From NCBI GenBank assembly GCA_934351445.1, contig CAKRIZ010000026.1, forward strand, positions 1 to 29,998: 29,998 nucleotides of DNA, read 5' to 3'. The notes beneath the pieces were generated by a model. That model saw only the letters and a list, made by a program, of their open reading frames with translations, did no database searches and was not told the DNA's origin. The DNA comes from an uncultured Eubacterium sp. Its GTDB lineage: Bacteria; Bacillota; Clostridia; Lachnospirales; Lachnospiraceae. The position numbers and the translations under genes were made by a program. Of the stretch, positions 16,301-24,424 are shown piece by piece (position 1 is the stretch's first letter; each line of letters starts with the position of its first letter).

Positions 16301-17182
16301 ATGGAACATGAAAGGACAACACAGCGTGCGCCCATGCAGTTGGGAATCATTGCCGATGATGATATGTGGGCGTTCGAACCGCTTCTGCTGCCACAGGCGG
16401 TCGAAGCGCTCGATCGGGGTGAACCTCTCACGGTGATGGGGATCATGCAGGAGGATACCGCGTGCGGCGCTCTGGCAGGATATGTGGCGGACGGCTGCTT
16501 TCATGTGGTCTCATTGTATGTAGCACCGGGCTACAGACGTCAGGGTGGAGCGAGTATGATGGTTCATACGATGGAAAACCTCCTCTGGGCAGAGCCGGAT
16601 ATCGGAGCGATGGAAATCGAGTTTACGACTGCGGAAGCAGACAACGAGACATTGCTGCCGTTTCTTAAAACACTGCAGTTTATGCAGGAGGATGATGGCG
16701 GCAGAAATATCTATACCTTTACACTGGGGCAGTTAAAGCCGGTCAGTCTGCCGAAGTATTCAAAAGATAAAGAGCGTGAGGGACGGATACGGTCATTCGC
16801 ACAACTGTCGGAGGATGTGCTGCGGGCGGCACAAAAGCGAAGCATCGCACTGGGCTCACCGCAGCCGGAGCAGATGCTGACGAGTCCGCAGCTGGAGCGG
16901 GAACTGAGTTATGCAGTTGTCAAAAACGGAAGGATCGAGGCGTATGCCGTGGTAGACCATTCGTGCTGCGGAGCATTGACGCTGTGCGCCTTGTGGATCG
17001 GGGATACGAACCGGATGCTGCTCAATACGCTGTTAAAGACAGTGATCGCACAGGCACAGGAGACCTATCCGTCACAGACGAGGGTGGCCATGCAGGCGGT
17101 CAACGACCAGTCCCTGCGGCTGATCCGGAAACTGGCACCACAGGCACGCAAGGTATCTTATACCTATCGGCGGACATTTTAA
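16301..17182 (+). CDS. GNAT-like acetyltransferase protein (copy 1)
   Basis: This 293-aa cytoplasmic protein carries an N-terminal GNAT fold. The acetyl-CoA-binding motif A is visible at 70-86 (VSLYVAPGYRRQGGASM, R79-x-x-G82-x-A84). The C-terminal half ends in a second, motif-poor region (MQAVNDQSLRLIRKLAPQ). It is clearly paralogous to the protein at 21807: both share GxMQxxxxCG before motif A, YRRQGxA within it, and AVxxQSxxLIxKLxP near the end. The start follows AGGATAGGAGG. It lies 87 bases after the beta-helix gene and 21 before a large helical protein. The repeated arrangement suggests it modifies or assists its downstream partner, which is inference. The substrate is unknown. Confidence 0.8.
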   Translation: MEHERTTQRAPMQLGIIADDDMWAFEPLLLPQAVEALDRGEPLTVMGIMQEDTACGALAGYVADGCFHVVSLYVAPGYRRQGGASMMVHTMENLLWAEPDIGAMEIEFTTAEADNETLLPFLKTLQFMQEDDGGRNIYTFTLGQLKPVSLPKYSKDKEREGRIRSFAQLSEDVLRAAQKRSIALGSPQPEQMLTSPQLERELSYAVVKNGRIEAYAVVDHSCCGALTLCALWIGDTNRMLLNTLLKTVIAQAQETYPSQTRVAMQAVNDQSLRLIRKLAPQARKVSYTYRRTF

Positions 17183-17203
17183 TGAATGGGGAGGTTATAT
17201 ATT

Positions 17204-18742
17204 ATGGATGATATGCAGATGGAGAAGGTCAACATACAGGAACGGCAGATGACGCGGGAGGAGCGCAAGCAGCAGATCCATGAGCGTCTGAACAACCTGC
17301 AGAACTGGGATCTGGGAGAAAATCAGACACTGGCAGAGCGGCGTGCCGAGCATAACGAGATGCTGATCGGTAAGGAACTCAATGAAAATAAGCAGATGAG
17401 AACGCGGTGGATGCAGACCAAGCAGTCGCTGCATGCCCAAAAGACGGCAGAAGGACAGCCTGCACAGATACAAAGGCCTGCGAAAAAGACGTTCAAGCAA
17501 AAGCGTGAGGATGAAAGGCTTGATGCGGCAGCAAAGCAGCGGACACCGGTTGCAGACCATGTCAGTATGCATATGGTGGAGAGTCTGCGGTCATATCAGG
17601 ATCTGAGAGATCATTCATTTAATCTCCTCACAGAAGAGCAGAAAGCGGAGGCAGAGGTCCAGCAAGTGGATCTGCGTACCCTGCATATTTTTGTGTATGG
17701 CTATCGGCAGAATGCAGCCGGTGAACCGCTCGATGAAGATGAACGGTTCTATATGAATCTGGATCAGAGGTTTCTTAATGATTATCTGTCACGGGATGCA
17801 CAGCGCAGAAAGCCGCATTTAGACCGGATGGTGGATCAGGTGCTGCAGGTAAATATCTCAGATGACATGCTGACAGAGGAATATATGGAAACGCATGCCG
17901 GTGAGCTGCAGCAGCAGATCAACCGGATGGTGTGCATGCAGAATGTGATGAATGATCCGGTTAATGCAGAATATTTCGAGGCGCTTCCGGAGACTACCAG
18001 AGAATTGCTGAATCATCGCGTGCTGGATCGGTATGCTGTGTACGGCGCGGTGATGGCACGCATCAGTTCAATCAAGGCAGTCAATCCGGATCTCGGAAGG
18101 ATCGTGCCGGAGATTGCGGATCCGGGGAATGCAGAGATGCTGAAACAGATTCTGACAGGCGAACAGGAGATGATGCGGGAGACGGTCGCACAGTCCAGAA
18201 TGCAGGAACGTGCGATGATCGAGAGTGAATATGCCAGAATGTGCAATGAGGAAAAACAGCAGCTGTTAAATGCGGATAGAGAGCGGATGCGCACCATCGA
18301 GGAGGAACATCTGATGACTGATCATGGTGCAGATATGAGCGGCCTTGGGCTGACGAGCCTTGGAGCCGGTTACGCAGTAGAGATGCTGGCCAATTACCGT
18401 AAGATGATCGAAGATCATCCGGAGGAATACAGTCTGCATGGGCAGCGCATCGAGGCATTGTATCAGGAATTATACCGGTCTCTGGATTCCTATGGCGATC
18501 TGAAGCAGAGGGCGATGATCGCACAGGGTGTGATCGATCAGTTGAACGATACGATTCCGTATGATGGTGAGGCAAAGAACGTATTTATAAGAAGAGCATC
18601 GCGCGATGTGGATGAAGCTGCGGCAAGCACGGAGGTAGTTCAGATGCAGATCAATGCGATCACGGATGCTCTGACTTCGCTGCTCGAGGATGTACCGATG
18701 AGCGATCCGGGCGCACGGATGCTGCACAGGCTGGGATACTAG
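17204..18742 (+). CDS. Large helical protein paired with GNAT copy 1, unknown function
   Basis: The start at 17204 is chosen because GGGGAGG (17187-17193) lies about 10 bases upstream. The Met six codons earlier overlaps that site. The 512-aa protein has no signal peptide or membrane segment. Residues 1-120 are very charged, with coiled-coil potential (EERKQQIHERLNNLQ) and a Lys/Arg-rich patch (KKTFKQKREDERLD). The rest is helical, rich in Met, Gln and Glu, with a Gly-rich turn near 380 (SGLGLTSLGAGYA). I recognise no catalytic motif. Its position after a GNAT gene mirrors the kinase-like protein at 22669, so it may be a second cargo or scaffold protein of the same system. No strong terminator follows. 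Confidence 0.65.
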   Translation: MDDMQMEKVNIQERQMTREERKQQIHERLNNLQNWDLGENQTLAERRAEHNEMLIGKELNENKQMRTRWMQTKQSLHAQKTAEGQPAQIQRPAKKTFKQKREDERLDAAAKQRTPVADHVSMHMVESLRSYQDLRDHSFNLLTEEQKAEAEVQQVDLRTLHIFVYGYRQNAAGEPLDEDERFYMNLDQRFLNDYLSRDAQRRKPHLDRMVDQVLQVNISDDMLTEEYMETHAGELQQQINRMVCMQNVMNDPVNAEYFEALPETTRELLNHRVLDRYAVYGAVMARISSIKAVNPDLGRIVPEIADPGNAEMLKQILTGEQEMMRETVAQSRMQERAMIESEYARMCNEEKQQLLNADRERMRTIEEEHLMTDHGADMSGLGLTSLGAGYAVEMLANYRKMIEDHPEEYSLHGQRIEALYQELYRSLDSYGDLKQRAMIAQGVIDQLNDTIPYDGEAKNVFIRRASRDVDEAAASTEVVQMQINAITDALTSLLEDVPMSDPGARMLHRLGY

Positions 18743-18769
18743 AAAAATGACTCACGCATTTTCTCAGTG

Positions 18770-18784
18770 ATGGCTGAACTGTTA
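18770..18784 (+). repeat. Solo copy of the 28476-28639 element end
   Basis: ATGGCTGAACTGTTA here is identical over 15 bases to 28624-28638, the right end of the inverted-repeat element near niaR. No matching left end is found nearby, so it is a relic, a shared functional site or a chance match; the length makes chance less likely. Confidence 0.5.
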
Positions 18785-18862
18785 TAAAAAATTGTTGAGA
18801 AAAATCAAAAAATACTATAGACGATTTCCGCAAAATATGAGAAAATAAGTCAGGTATGTTCA

Positions 18863-18890
18863 GACTTTGACATTATTTTCACACAAAGTC
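18863..18890 (+). promoter_or_regulatory. Operator-like inverted repeat over a TTGACA box
   Basis: GACTTTG (18863-18869) and CAAAGTC (18884-18890) form a 7-bp inverted repeat with a 14-base spacer. The left arm overlaps a perfect -35 hexamer TTGACA at 18867-18872. The best -10 is unclear (CAGTAA at 17 bases, or a TATATA at 18900 belonging to another -35). A repressor or activator of the NifU-like operon could bind here. Confidence 0.4.
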
Positions 18891-18934
18891 AGTAACGCAT
18901 ATATATAACACTAATTATTGAAAGGAGACTTACA

Positions 18935-19627
18935 ATGATTTACACAAAGGAAGTTGAAAACATGTGTCCGGTAGCAAAGGGCGCAAAACATGAGCCGGCT
19001 CCGATCCCTGAAGAGGGCAAGTGGGTACACTCAAAGAAGATCGAGGACATTTCCGGATTTACACACGGCGTTGGCTGGTGTGCACCTCAGCAGGGTGCCT
19101 GCAAGCTGTCTTTAAATGTAAAGAATGGTGTCATCGAGGAGGCTCTCGTAGAGACCATCGGATGTTCAGGTATGACTCATTCCGCTGCTATGGCTGCTGA
19201 GATCTTACAGGGCAAGACCATCTTAGAGGCGTTAAATACTGACCTTGTATGTGATGCGATCAACACTGCCATGAGAGAGCTGTTCTTACAGATCGTATAC
19301 GGACGTACACAGAGTGCATTCTCTGATGACGGACTTGCAGTAGGTGCAGGACTTGAGGATCTCGGAAAGGGACTCCGTTCACAGGTAGGTACGATGTATG
19401 CTACAAAGGCAAAGGGTGTCCGTTATCTGGAGATGGCAGAGGGCTATGTCACAGGCATCGCTTTAGACGCAGACAACGAAGTAATCGGCTATCAGTTTGT
19501 TTCTCTTGGAAAGATGACTGACTTCATCAAGAAGGGTGACGATCCGAATACTGCATGGGAGAAGGCAAAGGGTCAGTATGGCCGCGTTCAGGACGCAGTA
19601 AAGATCATTGATCCCAGATGCGAGTAA
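18935..19627 (+). CDS. NifU/IscU-like iron-sulfur cluster assembly scaffold protein
   Basis: This 230-aa protein has a NifU N-terminal/IscU-like core. Cysteines fit a cluster or metal site: Cys49 and Cys56 in WCAPQQGACKL, Cys77 in ETIGCSGMTHS and Cys106 in DLVCDAI. It differs from ordinary IscU by an N-terminal extension and a C-terminal domain of about 100 residues. Proteins of this form sit next to GGGtGRT proteins in many Clostridia, exactly as here. It starts after GAAAGGAGA and is followed 34 bases later by its partner. Codons such as GCT, CTT and GGT are favoured more than in the neighbours, consistent with high expression. The precise target of the cluster is not known. Confidence 0.85.
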   Translation: MIYTKEVENMCPVAKGAKHEPAPIPEEGKWVHSKKIEDISGFTHGVGWCAPQQGACKLSLNVKNGVIEEALVETIGCSGMTHSAAMAAEILQGKTILEALNTDLVCDAINTAMRELFLQIVYGRTQSAFSDDGLAVGAGLEDLGKGLRSQVGTMYATKAKGVRYLEMAEGYVTGIALDADNEVIGYQFVSLGKMTDFIKKGDDPNTAWEKAKGQYGRVQDAVKIIDPRCE

Positions 19628-19661
19628 TCGACAGGACATTAGAGAAGGAGGAACAATAAAA

Positions 19662-20672
19662 ATGGCATTATTTGAATCATATGAAAGAAGAATTGACCAG
19701 ATCAACGCTGTTTTGAACAGCTATGGTATCAGCTCCATCGAAGAAGCTGAGAAAATCACAAAAGATGCTGGCCTTGACGTATACAACCAGATCAAGGGTA
19801 TCCAGCCGATCTGTTTTGAGAATGCTTGCTGGGCTTACATCGTAGGTGCAGCGATTGCGATCAAAAAGGACTGCAGAAGAGCTGCTGACGCTGCTGCTGC
19901 CATCGGAGAGGGACTTCAGGCATTCTGTATTCCCGGATCTGTTGCAGATCACCGTAAGGTAGGTCTTGGACATGGTAACTTAGGAAAGATGCTTCTCGAA
20001 GAGGAGACCGAGTGCTTCTGTTTCTTAGCAGGACACGAGTCATTCGCTGCTGCTGAGGGTGCGATTGGTATTGCTGAGAAGGCTAACAAGGTTCGTCAGA
20101 AGCCGCTGCGCGTGATCCTGAACGGTTTAGGAAAGGATGCTGCACAGATCATCTCACGTATCAACGGATTTACCTATGTTGAGACAAAGTATGATTACAA
20201 GGAAGCAAAACTGAATGTCGTATATGAGAAGGCATACTCAGAGGGACTTCGTGCAACTGTTAAGTGCTATGGTGCTGACGATGTTCAGGAAGGTGTTGCG
20301 ATCATGCATCATGAGAACGTCGGTGTATCTATCACCGGTAACTCAACCAACCCGACACGTTTCCAGCATCCGGTAGCTGGTACCTACAAGAAGGAGTGCA
20401 TCGAGCAGGGCAAGAAGTACTTCTCAGTAGCATCCGGCGGCGGTACAGGACGTACACTGCATCCCGATAACATGGCTGCAGGTCCTGCTTCTTACGGTAT
20501 GACCGATACATTAGGACGTATGCATTCAGATGCACAGTTCGCTGGTTCTTCATCAGTTCCCGCTCACGTAGAGATGATGGGTCTGATCGGTGCCGGAAAC
20601 AACCCGATGGTTGGTATGACTGTATCCGTAGCAGTTGCTGTTGAGGAAGCAGCAAAGGCTGGTAAGTTCTAA
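19662..20672 (+). CDS. GGGtGRT protein
   Basis: This 336-aa protein belongs to the family named for its motif, seen here as GGGTGRT at 259-265. The start at 19662 follows AAGGAGGA, so the in-frame Met at 19608 inside the previous gene is not used. The protein is soluble and rich in Gly and Ala, with many conserved-looking His and Cys residues (AIMHHENVGVS, LGHGNLGKMLLEEE). Its biochemical role is not established. Its constant pairing with the NifU-like protein suggests a joint function with iron-sulfur clusters. A 16-bp perfect hairpin follows the gene. Codon bias again suggests strong expression. Confidence 0.9.
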   Translation: MALFESYERRIDQINAVLNSYGISSIEEAEKITKDAGLDVYNQIKGIQPICFENACWAYIVGAAIAIKKDCRRAADAAAAIGEGLQAFCIPGSVADHRKVGLGHGNLGKMLLEEETECFCFLAGHESFAAAEGAIGIAEKANKVRQKPLRVILNGLGKDAAQIISRINGFTYVETKYDYKEAKLNVVYEKAYSEGLRATVKCYGADDVQEGVAIMHHENVGVSITGNSTNPTRFQHPVAGTYKKECIEQGKKYFSVASGGGTGRTLHPDNMAAGPASYGMTDTLGRMHSDAQFAGSSSVPAHVEMMGLIGAGNNPMVGMTVSVAVAVEEAAKAGKF

Positions 20673-20690
20673 AATAGTTTTCTATTATTC

Positions 20691-20725
20691 AGAAAGAGTT
20701 TTAGTGTTTCACTAAAACTCTTTCT
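20691..20725 (+). terminator. Strong hairpin after the GGGtGRT gene
   Basis: Sixteen bases (20691-20706) pair perfectly with 20710-20725 around a 3-base loop. The following GGCTTTAA is only weakly T-rich, and the ribosome binding site of the next gene begins just after it. It may therefore be a leaky terminator or an mRNA 3'-end stabiliser. Confidence 0.65.
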
Positions 20726-20746
20726 GGCTTTAAGGAGGCATGTACA

Positions 20747-21793
20747 ATGAACAAAACAAATCGTGTGAAAAGATGGTTATGTATTGTACTGGCGGTCATG
20801 ATGCTGCTCCCGGTGATTCCGGCAGTGCAGGCACAGGCGGCTGAGCGGACTGCTGCACCGGCATATCATGGAAATTCAACATATTATGCAGTGTATGGTA
20901 CGATCTTCAGACTCGATGCCAAGAGTGGAACAGCCAAAAAGGTGAAAGAGATCAAACAGGCTTTTACTGTTTCGGATATTTCTTATTATAATGGTTATCT
21001 GTATTTTGCAGCTAATTTCTATTACGGTACAGATGGATCGAATGGGTATGTATGCCGTATGAAGGCAGACGGAACCGGATTCCAGAAGCTTGCACGTGGA
21101 TACTCACCGGTTATTTATGACCAGAAGATCTATTATATCAAGACAAAGCATGTGGTCAGCCCGGACAACGAGTATGATGACCCGATCGGTATCGCCAGTA
21201 TGTCATTGACTGGTAAAAACAGCAAAGTGCTGGAAAAAATAGCTAAAAATGCGTATGGTCCCTGGTCTATCGCGATGGCAGATGGCAAGATTTTTTATAC
21301 CATGTGGACAGAGGCGCGTGGGGAGAATTTCTTCAAGGCTTATGATATCAAAAAGGGAACAAGTGAGACGGTCATCCGCAGCTCTAATAGCCTAGAGCTG
21401 TCAGATTGTGATTCGTCCTATGTATATCTGTGCACAGAGGATGGCAAAAAGAGTATCGCCCTTGTCTATGAGATCAAGACGGGAAAACAGTACAAAAAAA
21501 CGCTGCCGGATTATGTGACTATGGCAGGTGGACGTGACGGAATTCTCTATTTTTCACGCTATGAGACGAATGCTACCTATGCGTATAATGCAAAGAAGGG
21601 CAGCGTGACAACCGTGCTGAAAAACAAACGTGTGGAGGATATTACGTTCAGTAAATCCGGATATCAGGTTGTCCGGACGGTGCTGACGCAGAAAGAGTTC
21701 GAGGCCAGTGGGTATAAGTATGATATGGCAATGGCGCGTATGAAACTCGATGGAAGCGGATATAAGACACTGAAAAAATATTATGTATCATAA
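20747..21793 (+). CDS. Secreted beta-propeller-like protein (DUF5050-like)
   Basis: This 348-aa protein starts after TAAGGAGG. The signal peptide spans 1-32, with a basic start (NKTNRVKR), a hydrophobic core and probable cleavage after VQAQA. The mature part has repeated short beta units with aromatic residues (GYLYFAANFY, QKIYYIKT, GKIFYTMW, GILYFSRY) and Ala/Met-Asp-Gly/Lys turns. This resembles the DUF5050 or low-density-receptor-like propeller proteins common in Lachnospiraceae. No anchor motif is seen, so it is released or held non-covalently. The GNAT-like gene starts 13 bases after its stop, which suggests co-transcription, although the proteins work in different compartments. Confidence 0.75.
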   Translation: MNKTNRVKRWLCIVLAVMMLLPVIPAVQAQAAERTAAPAYHGNSTYYAVYGTIFRLDAKSGTAKKVKEIKQAFTVSDISYYNGYLYFAANFYYGTDGSNGYVCRMKADGTGFQKLARGYSPVIYDQKIYYIKTKHVVSPDNEYDDPIGIASMSLTGKNSKVLEKIAKNAYGPWSIAMADGKIFYTMWTEARGENFFKAYDIKKGTSETVIRSSNSLELSDCDSSYVYLCTEDGKKSIALVYEIKTGKQYKKTLPDYVTMAGGRDGILYFSRYETNATYAYNAKKGSVTTVLKNKRVEDITFSKSGYQVVRTVLTQKEFEASGYKYDMAMARMKLDGSGYKTLKKYYVS

Positions 21794-21806
21794 AGGAAAC
21801 AAAATT

Positions 21807-22682
21807 ATGTCTGTTCAATATGGTCTTCTAACGAAGGAACATCTGAATGTGCTCGCCCGCCAGCTCCCGGAGTTGGAGCTGGTAGCGGCCACTGACAACA
21901 TATATGCGATTGGCGCTATGCAGGATCATTGTATCTGCGGTGTTCTCGTCTTTCGCGCGGATGGAGAGATCCTTATAGACATCCAGTATATCGCCGTTGC
22001 AGAGGCGTACCGACGGCAGGGGATCGCTGATGGCATGATTGACTTCCTGTGCAAAAGTGCATGGAAAAGCACCACAGCGGTTTTATGTACCTTTGCGGCA
22101 AAGGATTGGGATGCGCCGCTTTGCCGTCTGTTTATCCGGCGTGGGGATTTTACACTGGCGGAGACAGCGAGCTATATCTGCCGTTTCCCGTGCCGGGAGC
22201 TGCCGCAGGTCAGATGGAACGCGACACTGCCGTCCGGCATGCGCATTGCCACATTCTATGACCTGCCGGAGCTGCTGCAGCGCCGCTTTATCAATGAAAT
22301 GAAACAGGATAATCAGGAATTTGCCGAAGGGATCTGCGCGGAGCGGAAACAGATGCTCCCCCAGCTCTGTATTTGTGCGGTGGATGCGTCGGCGACTGTG
22401 CAGGCTGCTATTTTTTGTCAGAGGCGGGAGCAGGATATAGAGCTGTCGCTGGCATATTGTGCGCATGGCCATGTCAATGCATTGATCGCATTGTTCGCCC
22501 GTCTGCGGGAGCTGCTGATCCGTGCGGGAGACTATGTTTCCGATCTTTGGATCGCAGCAGTCACACCGCAGAGCCGGAAACTGATTGACAAACTGCTTCC
22601 AGAACGCGAGATTATCGAAAAGTTCTACACGGCGTGCTGGGATATGAATACGATGGGAGGTGAAGACGATGGATATGAATGA
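21807..22682 (+). CDS. GNAT-like acetyltransferase protein (copy 2)
   Basis: This 291-aa paralogue of the protein at 16301 starts at 21807 after TAAAGGAAA; an earlier in-frame ATG at 21783 overlaps the previous gene and lacks a site. GNAT motif A lies at 61-75 (YIAVAEAYRRQGIAD, R69-x-x-G72-x-A74). Cys residues in MQDHCICGVL and the C-terminal AVTPQSRKLIDKLLPE align with copy 1. The second half looks like a further, degenerate GNAT-like domain. Its stop overlaps the start of the kinase-like gene by 14 bases (22669-22682), a sign of translational coupling. It may acetylate or chaperone that protein. The substrate is unproved. Confidence 0.8.
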   Translation: MSVQYGLLTKEHLNVLARQLPELELVAATDNIYAIGAMQDHCICGVLVFRADGEILIDIQYIAVAEAYRRQGIADGMIDFLCKSAWKSTTAVLCTFAAKDWDAPLCRLFIRRGDFTLAETASYICRFPCRELPQVRWNATLPSGMRIATFYDLPELLQRRFINEMKQDNQEFAEGICAERKQMLPQLCICAVDASATVQAAIFCQRREQDIELSLAYCAHGHVNALIALFARLRELLIRAGDYVSDLWIAAVTPQSRKLIDKLLPEREIIEKFYTACWDMNTMGGEDDGYE

Positions 22683-24423
22683 AGGGTTAAATATGATGGA
22701 AGCGCCCAACCTGTGGGAGACACGCAAAAAAGTATTTTATGAGGAGCAGCACAGGGAGCTGACGAATCGCACCAACATGTTTGAGGCAATGCAGGAGCAG
22801 CAAACACAGCAGGCACAGCAGACAAAAACGGAGGTCGTACGGCCGCATTTTCTGGACAGTATGCCGTATCTGCCGTCCGATGTGAGTCTGCCCGGTCAGA
22901 TGGCAACGCCGAGAAAAGAGAGCTATCTTGAGAGAAAAAAGCGCAGAAACGTGAAAAAACAATGCGACAGGGCATACAGTGCCGAGCAGGAGCTGATCCG
23001 GGTGGAGGGTTCTGCACAGATCAGGGAATCGCGCCGCACGGCGGTTGGGCAGAGTTCGTCTGCCGGATACAAAAACGAACAGACGGTGCTGGATAAACAG
23101 CTCACACTCATCGGGGCGAAGGAAGATGCAGATCTGGCTTCCGTAGAACTGCTGCACCGTCAGCAGTTGGATGGTGCTGCGCAGCCATCTGCCGATCCTG
23201 CGGCATCTGTTCCGGCGCTGGCAGCAAAGGTTAGATGGAGTGCACAGGAAATGCGCTATGATGCATATCACCGGATGGCAGTCGCTATGGAGGTCGGCAG
23301 CAAGGTGCGCATAGAGGCAATGAAAAAGGCAGAGGCGGCAAAGGTAAAGGCGGATGTGCTGAAACGTAAATACAAGGTCGCCTGCATGAAGCCGGGCACG
23401 GAGAAGACGCGTGAGAGTGCGACGATCAGCCGTCATCAGAGATTCGACATGCTAAAGGGTATCTTTCGAAAGCCCACGGACTATTCCCGTGAGGATGCCG
23501 AGCTGAGCCTGATGATTGGGGATCAGAATCAGGAGGAGCTCCATCTGGTCAACGTCGGGCGCGCCACGATGGGTGGTACAAAAGCGATGTACGAGTTTGA
23601 TGATCTGAAGGGGGACGGAATGAGCCAGCGCTGGCTGTACAAGGAGGCTACGAATTGCATCGGCATGTCAAAGCCGTCCGGAGCGGTCGTGACGGGAGAG
23701 GCGTACCGCCTGCAAAGGCAGCTTCGCGGTGAGTTGTCTATCCCTGCCTATTGTGTGAAGGTGGACGGTCAGGTCGTCGGTTCTGTCCAGAAGAAGATGC
23801 AGCGCGCAGAGGGCGGTGTGGATCTCTTTAAATGGCAGGCACAGGAGGATCTGACAGTCGATGCGCCGGATGCGGTGACGATGCACGATCTGATGAATGA
23901 GCATACGCTGGACTGGGTGCTGTGCAACTTTGATACCAAGGGAGAGAATTTTATCAATCAGGAGGGCGGGCATGTGATCTCCTTCGACAAGGAGGCTTCC
24001 TTTAATAAACTGTTAGACAACGGTTCGCGTGAGATGTCCTATACCTATAAGCCCCATTCCAACGATACGATCTATAACACGATGTTTAAGGCTTACGCCG
24101 AGGGAAAAATTGATCTTGACTTGTATGCGAATGAGGAGTCGATCCACTCGATTGAGTCGAAAGACGCCGGGCAGTACGTAGAAATGTTCAAAGAAACACT
24201 GGATGCCAAGTATAAAAAAGGCAGCCAGCGGAGCGAGGCAGAGCAGCTTTTGAAAAACCGTTTTCAGACGCTGCGTGAGACTTACCGCACGTTCTATACG
24301 GAACTGATCCGCGAGCGGATCAAGCATTTTCAGGGTGATTCCGATGCGCATCAGCAGGAGCGGGACCGTCTCAATGCCTATCTGGACAATGGGACTTTCC
24401 GCTTCCGTGATGAACGAGTATGA
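22669..24423 (+). CDS. Protein with kinase-like active site, paired with GNAT copy 2
   Basis: The ATG at 22669 is preferred because GGGAGG (22655-22660) lies eight bases upstream; the GTG at 22660 overlaps that site. The 584-aa protein has no signal peptide. Residues 1-250 are charged, Gln/Ala-rich and probably coiled coil. From about 285 a protein/lipid-kinase-like module appears: a Gly-rich strand (GRATMGGTKAMYEF), a candidate ATP lysine Lys325 in RWLYKEA, a catalytic loop NFDTKGENF with Asp422 and Asn427 at the canonical five-residue spacing, and a metal Asp440 in ISFDKEASF. The spacing resembles HipA and PI3/4-kinase-type folds more than eukaryote-like Ser/Thr kinases. A helical tail follows. 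The substrate is unknown; I infer an effector or a regulator. It ends one base from the convergent cyclase gene. Confidence 0.7.
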   Translation: MDMNEGLNMMEAPNLWETRKKVFYEEQHRELTNRTNMFEAMQEQQTQQAQQTKTEVVRPHFLDSMPYLPSDVSLPGQMATPRKESYLERKKRRNVKKQCDRAYSAEQELIRVEGSAQIRESRRTAVGQSSSAGYKNEQTVLDKQLTLIGAKEDADLASVELLHRQQLDGAAQPSADPAASVPALAAKVRWSAQEMRYDAYHRMAVAMEVGSKVRIEAMKKAEAAKVKADVLKRKYKVACMKPGTEKTRESATISRHQRFDMLKGIFRKPTDYSREDAELSLMIGDQNQEELHLVNVGRATMGGTKAMYEFDDLKGDGMSQRWLYKEATNCIGMSKPSGAVVTGEAYRLQRQLRGELSIPAYCVKVDGQVVGSVQKKMQRAEGGVDLFKWQAQEDLTVDAPDAVTMHDLMNEHTLDWVLCNFDTKGENFINQEGGHVISFDKEASFNKLLDNGSREMSYTYKPHSNDTIYNTMFKAYAEGKIDLDLYANEESIHSIESKDAGQYVEMFKETLDAKYKKGSQRSEAEQLLKNRFQTLRETYRTFYTELIRERIKHFQGDSDAHQQERDRLNAYLDNGTFRFRDERV

Positions 24424-24424
24424 G

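Noticed and set aside
18743..18769. Terminator directly after the 512-aa helical protein gene
   Set aside because: AAAATG and CATTTT can pair over only about six A/T-rich bases, too weak to call.
22083..22727. Open frame of 214 codons on the minus strand opposite the second GNAT-like gene
   Set aside because: It is antisense to a gene with clear GNAT motifs and a ribosome binding site, and its own product has no recognisable motif.
22687..23436. Long open frame (249 codons) on the minus strand inside the kinase-like gene
   Set aside because: It overlaps a well-supported plus-strand gene fully, is rich in Arg, Cys, Leu and His as antisense frames are, and shows no domain.
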